64,000 bases of DNA. It comes from Delphinapterus leucas (lineage: Eukaryota > Chordata > Mammalia > Artiodactyla > Monodontidae). Below, one piece after another: positions 47,440-58,337 of this stretch. The DNA is taken from NCBI RefSeq assembly GCF_002288925.2, contig NW_022098023.1:31214689-31278688 (forward strand), in the 5' to 3' direction. The notes under the pieces were generated by a model. It ran no database searches. It was given only the letters and a program-made list of their open reading frames with translations, and was not told the origin of the DNA. The first letter of the stretch is position 1, and each line of letters starts with the position of its first letter. The position numbers and the translations under genes were made by a program.

Positions 47440-47615
47440 ATTAGACCATACCAGGTTGCAGTCCTGGTTCTGGAAACTTGGACTCCTTTCTTAACTGCTC
47501 TGAGTACCTGTTTCCTCATCTATAAAGGAAACATGAGAATGACATATAGCTTTGTGAGGATTGGTAATTATTTCTAGGACACACGGTAGGAATGTAATAA
47601 ATGGTAACAATTACT
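47440..47615 (+). mobile_element. MIR SINE
   Basis: 'ggttgcagtcctggttctgg', 'gtacctgtttcctcatctat', 'gctttgtgaggattggtaa' and 'acacggtaggaatgtaataa', in MIR order. Confidence 0.8.
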
Positions 47616-47859
47616 AATCTACTCATCAACCACGCAGGATAAATTTTAAAAAGATTCTCATGCGTATTTTCAACCCTAGGGGTATCCCGCAGTGGATTGT
47701 AGCAAGAAACATTACTGCTAAAATCCATTCCTTGTTCTGTTGTCCACACTGATGACATTCCACCCTTCCGGTGTTCTGAGATTAAGATAACATCCTTGTA
47801 CACATCACTCCTTTCAGAGACTCTCATTTGTTTCCATATATTTGCCCAAGCCTTAGATT

Positions 47860-48150
47860 CTCTTTACCCATGAGAATTAGTTCAAGCTTCTTAACATGGA
47901 ATTTAAGGGTCCTTAAAATCTCAGTCCAAACAAGCTTAACAACACTTGACAATGCCCATTATGTACTCTGTGCTCTTTCTCTACTGAGCCCACCGTGAAA
48001 CAGCCCTCTGATGTATTTCCCTGTGTGATGTGTTTTTGTTCCAGCTAAACTCTCTGACTGTAATGCTATCCACCCTTTTGTTCATTGGTTACGGACTTGA
48101 TGTTCCCATCTCTGTGCTTGTTCAGCACTTTGATTGTATTCCTCAAAGAG
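47860..48150 (+). mobile_element. L2 LINE fragment
   Basis: 'ttcaagcttcttaacatgg', 'aatttaagggtccttaaaa', 'tgtgctctttctctactgag' and 'tgttccagctaaactctctg' follow a diverged L2 3' region. Confidence 0.5.
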
Positions 48151-48159
48151 CACTGGTGT

Positions 48160-48275
48160 CCAAAGAAAATGTCAGCAGAGTTTCTACTTATTTCAAATTA
48201 TTGTGAGAGATACTGAATTATTGTGCAGAAAAAATTATTTTTCTTACCCACCAAAAGTTAGACCACACTCTATCA
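48160..48275 (+). repeat. Direct repeat copy 2, family unknown
   Basis: 'gtgagagatactgaattatt' and 'aaaaaattatttttcttaccc' align with copy 1 at 45720-45835, 2.44 kb upstream. Confidence 0.6.
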
Positions 48276-48476
48276 ATGTGAAGAGTTTGTTTCAGAATGT
48301 TAGTTAACATTTCTTCCATGCAGAGTCCTAGCCAAGAACCTAAGCACAAATATATTCCTTTAGGTAGAGCTGTCTAGTAGCAACTAAATTAAAGAGCACA
48401 GTGGGACTTCCTATCTCCTATTATGGTTTAACAACCTAACACAGTGATAAAAGAAACTCTCCCCAAGGGGAATTTT

Positions 48477-48842
48477 TTTAATACATTTATTTATTTATTC
48501 ATTTTATTTATTATTTTTTTTAGCTGCTTTGGGTCTTCATTGCTGCGCGTGGGCTTTTTCTAGTTGCGGTGAGCAGGGGCTACTCTTGGTTGCAATGCGT
48601 GAGCTTCTCATTGCGGTGGCTTCTCTTTTGCGGAGCATGGGCTCTAGGCATGCGGGCTTCCATAGTTGTGGCATGTGGGCTCAGTAGTTGTGGCTCACGG
48701 GCTCTAGAGTGCAGGCTCGGTAGTTGTGGTGCATATGCTTAGTTGCTCCACAGCATGTGGGGTCTTCCCGGACCAGGGCTCGAACCCATGTCCCCTGCAT
48801 TGGTAGGCGGATGCTTAACTACTGTGCCACCAGGGAAGTCCC
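48477..48842 (-). mobile_element. CHR-type SINE, long form, reverse
   Basis: Reverse element. The AT-rich tail is on the left, 'agctgctttgggtcttcat', 'gctcgaacccatgtccc' (B-box region reversed) and 'ccaccagggaagtccc' at the right. TSD: 'tccccaaggggaatttt' (48460-48476) and 'tccccatggggatttt' (48843-48858). Confidence 0.95.
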
Positions 48843-49233
48843 TCCCCATGGGGATTTTAAGGACATGTGTGTCCAAGAGGAAAATAGTTTAGTCTAGAAG
48901 TTGTTTAGGCAGAGAACTCTGACCCACCAATACATGGGAAGTGGCACATAGGATATGAGCTGTCTTCAGTTTCACCAATCAGTGTTGATACCACCATGGC
49001 TTCTTGGGCAGCAGTGGGAAAAGATGTACTGCCCCTTTCTGGAGAAAGCAGCTAAAGTGATCTCCCCACTATAAAAATATAATGATCCAAAAAATAATAA
49101 TTCCTACTTAAACATTGTTATAATATAGATATGTAACTGGATATTAAAATGGGATTCTCTATCTCTGTTTTGACTAAAGCATGAAAATAATAGATGCTAC
49201 AATTCAAAGTGAGACTTGAAAAAATTAGGATGG

Positions 49234-49586
49234 AGGACTTCCCAGTTAGGAATCCGCCTGCCAATGCAGGAGACACAGGTTCGATCCCTGGTCAGGGAAG
49301 ATCCCACATGCCGCGGAGCAACTAAGCCCGTGCGCCACAACAACTGAGCCTGCGCTCTAGAGCCTGCGAGCCACAACTACTGAGCCTGTGTGCTGCAACT
49401 ACTGAAGCCTGCGCTCCTAGAACCCGTGCCCCACAACGAGAAGCCACCGCAATGAGAAGCCCCCGCCTGCCACAACTAGAGAAAGCCCGCACACAGCAAT
49501 TAAGACCCAAAGCAGCAAAAAATAAATAATAATGTAAATAAATAAAATAAAAGGCTAAGTTGTGAAGGTTTCATTTTTTTAAAAAG
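49234..49586 (+). mobile_element. CHR-type SINE, long form, with A-box deletion
   Basis: 'aggacttcccagttaggaat' lacks about 20 bases of the normal head that carry the pol III A box. The rest is intact ('ggttcgatccctggtcagg', 'gaagccaccgcaatgagaag', 'gcagcaaaaaataaataat'). A diverged TSD of about 20 bp lies at 49213-49233 and 49587-49606. Inverted relative to the SINE at 48477-48842. Confidence 0.9.
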
Positions 49587-49609
49587 GACTAAAAAAATTA
49601 AGGTGGCAA

Positions 49610-50225
49610 AAAAATTAATTTTACAGCACCTGAGATGACAGCACGTCTTTAAAAAGTTAGGAAGAGTTGAGAAAAGTGAGGAGAATTTTTGGAGAGATCT
49701 ATAGGGGGAGGTGTGGTATTACCCTCTGCCTCAAGTCAAGAGACAGAGTTTTAAAGCAACAATTGGAAGGATTCAATATATGTTCTTATCTATTTAGGGG
49801 ATACAGTGGACTGATGCCTGATTCTTGCTTGGAAATCTAAAGTATAAGAGGTGGGCTGACAAGTTCCTTTGTAGAAGAGTGAAATAGTTGTTGCTGAACT
49901 AAGATCAGTATGTAGACCCAGAATTTATTGAAGTAGGGTAGCGGGGATGAGGGGGAACAGTAGGCAATGAGGGCATGAAAGTTTCCATTGGACCAGATGT
50001 AGTGAAATAAGCAAAAGAGCAATTATCTGGGGTCATCTTAGGTCTTGACCTAGAAAGCTACCCAAAGTAAGAACAGACTCACCAGAGAGAAACTGGCTGT
50101 ATCACCAGATTTCTAGGGCTGAGTGAGCAGGAAATAGCCAGCCCGAAGAAAAATAGAAATCCTCAGTTATTGGTTGAGGCAAGGGAAGGGATGCTGGGAA
50201 AGTAAGGAAGCTGGAGGAGGGAGAG
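49610..50225. other. Unassigned non-coding stretch
   Basis: No family recognised. Confidence 0.4.
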
Positions 50226-50238
50226 GTTCCAAAGAACC

Positions 50239-50447
50239 CATAAGGGACTTCCCTGGCGGTCCAGTAGTTAAGACTTCACCTTCCAATGCAGGGGGTGTGG
50301 GTTCGATCCCTGGTCAGGGAGCTAAGATCCCACATGCCTTGCAGCCAAAAAAAAACAAAAACAAAACATAAAAAAAGAAGCAATATTGTAACAAATTCAA
50401 TAAAGACTTTAAAAATGGTCCACATCAAAAAAATCTTTAAACAAAAA
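50239..50447 (+). mobile_element. CHR-type SINE, short form with a unique 3' tail
   Basis: Head 'gggacttccctggcggtcc', B box 'ggttcgatccctggtcagg', 'cccacatgccttgcagcc' and an A/C-rich run. It then continues with 'gcaatattgtaacaaattc', 'aataaagactttaaaaatgg' and 'tccacatcaaaaaaatc'. The perfect 9-bp TSD 'caaagaacc' (50230-50238 and 50448-50456) shows that this 3' block belongs to the inserted unit. Confidence 0.88.
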
Positions 50448-50459
50448 CAAAGAACCTTT

Positions 50460-50995
50460 GAGAGCACCTGTAATAGAAAGTACCAGCATTAAGCATCCAC
50501 CAAGACCAGAGAACAGCACTTCATGACCCTTACCAGTAGTCACATAACAGACCTTAAGGATTATCTTGCCCCAACCTCTCTCTTCTCCTACCTTTCTCCC
50601 CCACCAACTCTGATTCTGAAGGAAAAAGAAAATCCTATTAATAGGAGGAGGTGGAGAGGTCGAGGTGTAAGGTGGGGAAGGAGAAGCCATCTTCTCTCTA
50701 TCCCTCAATATCAGGGGGTCAGAGATGCCTCAACTTCACAGCAAGGCTGAAGTTGTGTGTGACATTCCATAGGACATATTCTAATTACCAAATTGAGAAC
50801 GGGTTTTGTGCCCTAAGAGTGGATTTTAGAAGTTATAACACCTGCCTGATTTTCATCCAGGAAAAAGAGAAGGACAGGCCCTACAGAGCTTAGTTTAAGG
50901 GCCTCCAGGAAAAAAATCACAGTGGCTTTACAATTCCAACCCCCGAGCCATGTTTGTTTTAATATATTATTTTTATATGCCTCTCTGCCCACTTT
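50460..50995. other. Unassigned non-coding stretch
   Basis: Opposed frames (50409-50893) show no domain; no family recognised. Confidence 0.4.
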
Positions 50996-50999
50996 GGTA

Positions 51000-51100
51000 T
51001 CCCTGATGGCAACTACTCTGTCTTGCACTTGTCATTTTTGTACTCTCAGTACCTAGTCTAGTAACTGGCAGATAGCACTGAGTATTTGCAGGGTAATACA
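51000..51100 (+). mobile_element. L2 3' tail fragment
   Basis: 'tactctcagtacctagtcta' followed by 'ctggcagatagcactgagta' resembles the L2 tail 'cagcacctagcacagtgcctggcacatag'. Confidence 0.5.
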
Positions 51101-51104
51101 AGGG

Positions 51105-52295
51105 AGAATGTCATGGCTACCTGGGAAGAGATGAAGAGAATTACAAGGGTGTGAATGCGAGAGAAACCACATCCTGTTGGATAGATCTAGAAGACTTCAT
51201 GGACATGGTCATATATGACATGTAAGATTAATATCATTCCACCAGGCACTCATTTAGATCAACAGAATTCAAGAAAAAATGCAGTAGCAGGAGAAAAAGT
51301 GTCAAGATGAAGAAATGCAGTTAGCCTTCTGTGTTGTAGATGGCAATGTGAAGATGTGTATAGTCACTTTATAGTAAATGAGAACAGAGAGTAAGAGGAG
51401 AACCACAATGAGATTGGAGAGGCTGAGGCCATCACGCTGCTGGCAGGTCCCCAAACAGAAACACACGAAGCTTATTTTAAGAGAGTAGACTGGGAAACCC
51501 ACCAGAGGCCCATCAAGGGCACTGCTATGTCCATTGTCCAGAGGATGCTGCCAAATCAGGGGTCAAGTTCAATGAGGAGGGCAATGTCTACCTGAAGTTT
51601 ATAGAGCAGATTCATTTTCCAGACATAAAAGGACTTGGCTTCTCCAGTCATCAGCTTTGCAAATAAAAGAGAATTAACTCACCCTAAATGCAGGATTTAG
51701 AGGTAAAACCATGAGGACAAAAGACTCAGCTGAAGTATAGAGAAGAAGCCAATGGGAAGAGAATGAAGTGAAAATATGTGTTTGGCTGTCTCAAACCAAC
51801 TGGGTTAAATAAGATTGACAGTTATCTATTCTGTATACAGTTTGTTATTACCCCCGAATTCCCTAACTCTGTTATAAACTTTTTGTTTTTGTTCATTCAA
51901 ATGGTTGACTCTAATGTCTTGCTGATATGGATGCTACTTCAGATAAAATGAGAAGGGCAACGCTGTTTTTCACAGTGGTGAAATCAATTCTCCCCACTGA
52001 TGGAAAGAGAAAGTTATTTCAATGAAGTGACATGATAGAGATCATTGGAATGCCTTTTTTGAGAAGTCTTCTCAAATAATGTTAATTATTTATTAACATT
52101 TTTTAATGATTTAAAGAGAATCATTTTATATAAGACTGAGAAAATAGGTGAAAAAATAAAATGTAAAGGCTCTGGAGAGCCAAAAGTCTTAGAAGCATCA
52201 TCTACTTTTCATCTTGGATCTGCCCTGGGAAGATGAAACATAGACTCCAAGGCTAGCAGGAAAATATAAATCACTAGAAACGTCAAGAAATAAAA
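51105..52295. other. Unassigned non-coding stretch
   Basis: No family recognised. Confidence 0.4.
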
Positions 52296-52299
52296 ACGT

Positions 52300-52485
52300 A
52301 CTGAATGAGTATTTTGTGCTATCTTCTACATAAGTTCCCTCATTTAATCTCTGTAAAAGCCCTCTAAGGGAGTATTACTATCATCATACCATTGACGAAA
52401 CTAAGACTCAAACAGGTTAAGTAAATTTTAAGGCAATACAAACAGCATAACCAAGATTCAAATCCAGAGCCACCGAAAATCAAGA
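52300..52485 (-). mobile_element. MIR SINE, reverse
   Basis: 'cctcatttaatctctgtaaa', 'actatcatcataccattgac', 'ctaagactcaaacaggttaa' and 'agattcaaatccagagcc', in reversed MIR order. Confidence 0.78.
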
Positions 52486-52559
52486 CCTTGTTTTGTTTTT
52501 TTTTAGTTCAAATGTAAGCAGCAAAGAAAATAGAAAAACACTAGTCCTCCACATAATGA

Positions 52560-52907
52560 TTAATCAAGAAAAAGTTATTTTTTATAATACTGAAATCAGG
52601 TTTAAACAAACAGCAAGGTATCTTAAAATACTAAAATAAACTTAAGAAATAAGAAATGTGCAAGACCTAGATGTGGCAAATTACAAACTTTTACTAAAGG
52701 ACTTTAATGAGGCTTAAATTACTGAAAGTATTGTACAGATTTAAATTCTTGCTCAAAATAATCTGGGTAGTTAATTCAAACATCCAAAGCCAATGGATTT
52801 TTTTTAACTTGATCATAACATTAAAGTTTATATGGAGAAAACAAATGGCCAAAAAGAAGCAAAAAAAATTTAAGAAAATACTAATAAAAAGGAATCTGCC
52901 CAACTAG
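52560..52907 (+). mobile_element. Ancient L1 ORF2 fragment
   Basis: 'aaataaacttaagaaataag' and 'tgtgcaagacctagatgtgg' (about 52658-52678), then 'aaagtttatatggagaaaac', follow old L1 ORF2 order on the + strand. It is cut at its right side by the younger reverse L1. I could not find the continuation beyond 56777. Confidence 0.65.
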
Positions 52908-55900
52908 ATTTTATTTTTTTAACATCTTTATTAGAGTATAATTGCTTTACAATGCTGTGTTAGTTTCTGCTTTACAACAAAATGAATCAGTTATATATAT
53001 ACATATGTTCCCATATCTCTTCCCGCTTGCGTCTCCCTCCCTCCCACCCTCCCTATCCCACCCTTCCAGGCGGTCACAAAGCACCGAGCTGATCTCCCTG
53101 TGCTATGCGGCTGCTTCCCACTAGCTATCTACCTTACGTTTGGTAGTGTATATGTGTCCATGCCTCTCTCTCACTTTGTCACAGCTTACCCTTCGCCCTC
53201 CCCATATCCTCAAGTCCATTCTCTAGTAGGTCTGTGTCTTTATTCCTGTCTTACCCCTAGGTTCTTCATGACATTTTTTTTCTTAAATTCCATATATATG
53301 TGTTAGCATATGGTATTTGTCTCTCTCTTTCTGACTCACTTTACTCTGTATGACAGACTCTAGGTCTATCCACCTCATTACAGATAGCTCAATTTCGTTT
53401 CTTTATATGGCTGAGTAATATTCCATTGTATATACGTGCCACATCTTCTATATCCATTCATCCGATGATGGACACTTAGGTTGTTTCCATCTCCAGGCTA
53501 TTGTAAATAGAGCTGCAATGAACATTTTGGTACATGACTCTTTTTGAATTATGGTTTTCTCAGGGTATATACACAGTAGTGGGATTGCTGGGTCATATGG
53601 TAGTTCTGTTTGTAGTTTTTTAAGGAACCTCCATACTGTTCTCCACAGTGGCTGTATCAATTTACATTGCCACCAACAATGCAAGAGGATTCCCTTTTCT
53701 CCACACCCTCTCCAGCATTTATTGTTTCTAGATATTTTGATGATGGCCATTCTGACTGGTGTGAGATGATATCCCATTGTAGTTCTGATTTGCATTTTTC
53801 TAATGATTAGTGATATTCAGCATTCTTTCATGTGTTTGTTGGCAGTCTGTATATCTTCTTTGGAGAAATGTCTATTTAGATCTTCTGCCCACTTTTGGAT
53901 TGGGTTGTTTGTTTTTTTGTAATTAAGCTGCATGAGCTGCTTATAAATTTTGGAGATTAATCCTTTGTCAGTCGCTTCATTTGCAAATATTTTCTCCCAT
54001 TCTGAGGGTTGCCTTTTGGTCTTGTTTATCGTTTCCTTTGCTGTGCAAAAGCTTTGAAGTTTCATTAGGTCCCATTTGTTTATTTTTGTTTTTATTTCCA
54101 TTTCTCTAGGAGGTGGGTCAGAAAGGATCTTGCTGTGAGTTATCTCATAGAGTGTTCTGCCTATGTTTTCCTCTAAGAGTTTGATAGTTTCTGGCCTTAC
54201 ATTTAGGTCTTTAATCCATTTTGAGCTTATTTTTGTGTATGGTGTTAGGGAGTGATCTAATCTCATACTTTTACATGTACCTGTCCAGTTTTCCCAGCAC
54301 CATTTATTGAAGAGGCTGTCCTTTCTCCACTGTACATTCCTGCCACCTTTATCAAAGATAAGGTGTCCATATGTGCGTGGGTTTATCTCTGGGCTTTCTA
54401 TCCTGTTCCATTGATCTATCTTTCTGTTTTTGTGCCAGTATCATACTGTCTAGATTACTGTAGCTTTGTAGTATAGTCTGAAGTCAGGGAGCCTGACTCC
54501 TCGAGCTCCTTTTTTCGTTCTCAAGATTGCTTTGGCTATTCGGGGTCTTTTGTGTTTCCATACAAATTGCGAAATGTTTTGTTCTAGTTCTGTGAAAAAT
54601 GCCAGTGGTAGTTTGATAGGGATTGCATTGAATCTGTAGATTGCTTTGGGTAGTAGAGTCATTTTCACAATGTTGATTCTTCCCATCCAAGAACATGGTA
54701 TATCTCTCCATCTATTTGTATCATCTTTCATTTCTTTCATCAGTGTCGTATAATTTTCTGCATACAGGTCTTTTGTCTCCTTAGGTAGGTTTATTCCTAG
54801 ATATTTTATTCTTTTTGTTGCAATGGTAAATGGGAGTGTTTTCTTGATTTCACTTTCAGATTTTTCATCATTAGTATATAGGAATGCCAGAGATTTCTGT
54901 GCATTAATTTTGTATCCTGCTACTTTACCAAATTCATTGATTAGCTCTAGTAGTTTTCTGGTAGCATCTTTAGGATTCTCTATGTATAGTATCATGTCAT
55001 CTGCAAACAGTGACAGCTTTACTTCGTCTTTTCTAATTTGGATTCCTTTTATTTCCTTTTCTTCTCTGATTGCTGTGGCTAAAAATTCCAAAACTATGTT
55101 GAATAAGAGTGGTGAGAGTGGGCAACCTTGTCTTGTTCCTGATCTTAGTGGAAATGCTTTCAGTTTTTCACCATTGAGGATGATGTTTGCTGTGGGCTTG
55201 TCATATATGGCCTTTATTATGTTGAGGAAAGTTCCCTCTATGTCTACTTTCTGCAGGGTTTTTATCATAAATGGGTGTTGAATTTTGTCGAAAGCTTTCT
55301 CTGCATCTATTGAGATGATCATATGGTTTTTCTCCTTCAATTTGTTAATATGGTTTATCACATTGATAGATTTGCGTATATTGAAGAATCCTTGCATTCC
55401 TGGAATAAACCCCACTTGATCATGGTGTATGATCCTTTTAATGTGCTGTTGGATTCTGTTTGCTAGTATTTTGTTGAGGATTTTTGCATCTACGTTCATC
55501 AGTGATATTGGCCTGTAGTTTTCTTTCTTTGTGACATCCTTGTCTGCTTTTGGTATCACGGTGATGGTGGCCTCGTAGAAGGAATTTGGGAGTGTTCCTC
55601 CCTCTGCTATATTTTGGAAGAGTTCGAGAAGGATAGGTGTTAGCTCTTCTCTAAACGTTTGATAGAATTCGCCTGTGAAGCCATCTGGTCCTGGGCTTTT
55701 GTTTGTTGGAAGATTTTTAATGACAGTTTCAATTTCAGTGCTTGTGATTGGTCTGTTCATATTTTCTATTTCTTCCTGATTCAGTCTTGGCAGGTTGTGC
55801 ATTTCTAAGAATTTGTCCATTTCTTCCAGATTGTCCATTTTATTGGCATAGAGTTGCTTGTAGTAATCTCTCATGATTTTTTTAATTTCTGCAGTGTCAG

Positions 55901-56777
55901 TTGTTACTTCTCCTTTTTCATTTCTAATTCTATTGATTTGAGTCTTCTCCCTTTTTTTCTTGATGAGTCTGGCTAGTGGTTTATCAATTTTGTTTATCTT
56001 CTCAAAGAACCAGCTTTTAGTTTTATTGATCTTTGCTATCGTTTCCTTCATTTCTTTTTCATTTATTTCTGATCTGATTTTTATGATTTCTTTCCTTCTG
56101 CTAGCTTTGGGGTTTTTTTGTTCTTTTTTCTCTAATTGCTTGAGGTGCAAGGTTAGGTTGTTTATTCGAGATGTTTCCTGCTTCTTAAGGTGGGCTTGTA
56201 TTGCTATAAACTTCCCCCTTAGAACTGCTTTTGCTGCATCCCATAGGTTTTGGGTCGTTGTGTCTCCATTGTCATTTGTTTCTAGGTATTTTTTTATTTC
56301 CTCTTTGATTTCTTCAGTGATCACTTCGTTATTAAGTAGTGTATTGTTTAGCCTCCATGTGTTTGTATTTTTTACAGATCTTTTCCTGTAATTGATATCT
56401 AGTCTCATGGCGTTGTGGTCAGAAAAGATACTTGATACAATTTCAATTTTCTTAAATTTACCAAGGCTTGATTTGTGACCCAAGATATGATCTATCCTGG
56501 AGAATGTTCCATGAGCACTAGAGAAAAATGCGTATTCTGTTGTTTTTGGATGGAATGTCCTATAAATATCAATTAAGTCCATCTTGTTTAATGTATCATT
56601 TAAAGCTTGTGTTTCCTTATTTATTTTCATTTTGGATGATCTGTCCATGGGTGAAAGTGGGGTGTTAAAGTCCCCTACTATGAATGTGTTACTGTCGATC
56701 TCCCCTTTTATGGCTGTTAGTATTTGCCTTATGTATTGTGGTGCTCCTATGTTGGGTGCATAAATATTTATGGCATT
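52908..56777 (-). mobile_element. L1, 5'-truncated, about 3.9 kb, reverse
   Basis: Reads right to left. A truncated start lies near 56777, inside the endonuclease domain of ORF2. The rest of ORF2 runs to its natural stop at 53283, followed by about 375 bp of 3' UTR ('aacatctttattagagtata' complement) and a poly-A tail (poly-T at 52909-52920). The 5' UTR and ORF1 are absent. It lies within or beside an older forward L1. No clear TSD is visible; the right junction is in a TA-rich run (56770-56805). It shares the 3' end type with the copies at 2414 and 28213. Confidence 0.95.
53283..56777 (-). pseudogene. L1 ORF2 pseudogene (endonuclease C-terminus, RT, Cys-rich domain)
   Basis: ORF2 normally encodes the endonuclease/reverse transcriptase for target-primed retrotransposition. 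The frame is open from the truncation at about 56777 to a TAG at 54450, with a 732-residue Met-initiated part from 56648. In that numbering: end of the endonuclease with SDHNAM at 76-81, and 'VGDFNTPLS' just upstream of the Met. Reverse transcriptase motif A has D448 in SIDAEKAFD, motif B is [11 protein letters not shown] near 506, and motif C is FADD at 548-551, so the catalytic Asp triad is kept. Downstream the same frame continues through stops TAG 54450, TGA 54441, TGA 53817, TAG 53448 and TAA 53403 to the natural TAA at 53283. The Cys-rich CX3CX7HX4C motif lies within 53448-53795. No frameshift was found: all pieces share one phase. Non-functional because of the five stops and the missing N-terminus. 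Forward frames at 54823-55281 and 55960-56391 are antisense shadows. Confidence 0.95.
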
Positions 56778-56779
56778 AT

Positions 56780-57550
56780 ATATTATATATACATTATATA
56801 TTTAACTAATGTATCTTTGGTTTCCTGCTCATTTACACCCACTATTATATATAGGGCATATTTAGTCCAGAGGCTGAACAGTATTTATATGGGATATTTC
56901 TGTGGAGTGGAGGCAAAACTAGAGAAGGAAGGGATGGTATCCAAAGATCTGAGACATGTAGTAGGATTTGCACATAATAGGACTTTGGATGGTCTCCATG
57001 TTCTAAGAGTAGAAAAGTGTGTTTTAATTATACAAGTGATAGTATTATATTTTACAGAAGCAGATTTTGGGGAGAAGAAGGGTGTATAAGGATCTTAGTT
57101 AGTGAAATAGGTGGAGTATAGGGATATTTGGCATATTTTTGCTGCCCAAGGTCTCAAGTTCCTAAGTTAGGGGATTCCTTCGTTATTTGGAGATTCAAAA
57201 TAAGGATTAGATACTTCCACCTTAGAAGCCCCCATGGGATAAATGTTCCTATTTCTCTGTGAGCTAGGTGTGTGCACATGACCTAAACTTGGATAGCGAA
57301 AGGCTCATATCGAGGAGTTTTGAAACTAGAAATGATGCAAAGGAGCTAGACAATATCCATTCATTTTGAAGGCGTCATCAGTGCTGTTGGGGTGTAGTGA
57401 GTATGGTGCTGGCTGTGGCAATGTCAGTGGAGAATTCCAGGGAAGTCTGCAGAGGTTGCAGGTGTGTCCTAAGACAGCCATTCCAGTGGAGAGGTCTTGA
57501 CTGTGATCCTGCTTCCTGCTGATTTCCTGAAGAAAACGTCCTGATTTTCC
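56780..57550. other. Unassigned non-coding stretch
   Basis: TA-rich at the left end, otherwise not recognised. Confidence 0.4.
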
Positions 57551-57555
57551 TCGGT

Positions 57556-58335
57556 GTTGTGTATAAAATAGAATTTGGCTGGGCTTTGTCCTGGTTACTT
57601 GGAGGGAACCTCTAAACCTTTGGAATTTCCTGAGTGATGGAGTGTCCCTGGTATTTATGGTTGGCCTTTCAGACCACACTTGGTAGTTTATACTAGCAAG
57701 GAGACTGATGGTAGACCCCTAGATGGCTTACACTAATGCAACAGATCAGGCCGTCATATCAGAAAGACCAACCATGTGATTAGAGGTTTGGTGCTTTGAG
57801 CTACATGGTATCAACCTGATCTTCACAGAGGCAAGGGAGCTGGAGATTTAGTTCAAGCACATAATCAGTGATTCAGCTAATCACACCTATGGAAGGAAGC
57901 CCCAGTAAAAACCCTGGACACTATAACTCTAGTAAATTTCCCTGGTTGGTAGTCAGACAGACATGTGCTTGGAGTGTGAAACATCCCGAGGACATGAAAG
58001 CTTTGTGTTTTGGATCTTCCCGGATCCCATATACATCTGTTCATTTGGCTGGTCTGGATTTGTGTTCTTTAAAATAAAATTGTATTTGTAAGTAGTATAT
58101 CACTTTCCTGAGTTCTGTGAGTTTTCCAGTGAATTATCTAACCTGAGGGAATGAGAGGAACCTCTGAATTTGTAGCCAGCTGGGGAGAAGTGTGGGTGGC
58201 CTGGGAACCCTGGAGCTTGCGACTGGTGTCTGAAGAGAGGGGAGTCTTGTGGCAGACTGTTCCCTTAACATGAAATTTGACCTAATTCTGGGCAGTTAAG
58301 CTCAGAATTTCATTGCATTCAGCTTTCCTGTCAAT
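57556..58335 (+). mobile_element. ERV LTR (ERVL-like), forward copy of an inverted pair
   Basis: LTR-like order: 'cctttggaatttcctgagtg' (57618), 'accaaccatgtgattagagg' (57768), 'gccccagtaaaaaccctgg' (57899; the promoter/TATA-like region), 'tctttaaaataaaattg' with an AATAAA signal (58065), 'cctgagttctgtgagttttc' and 'gcgactggtgtctgaagag'. No internal viral sequence. The reverse complement of 58338-59172 has the same phrases in the same order. Family name not assigned. Confidence 0.75.
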
Positions 58336-58337
58336 TT

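Noticed and set aside
54823..56391. Forward frames of 152 and 143 codons opposite the L1 ORF2
   Set aside because: Antisense shadows of the reverse-strand ORF2; composition follows directly from the complement.
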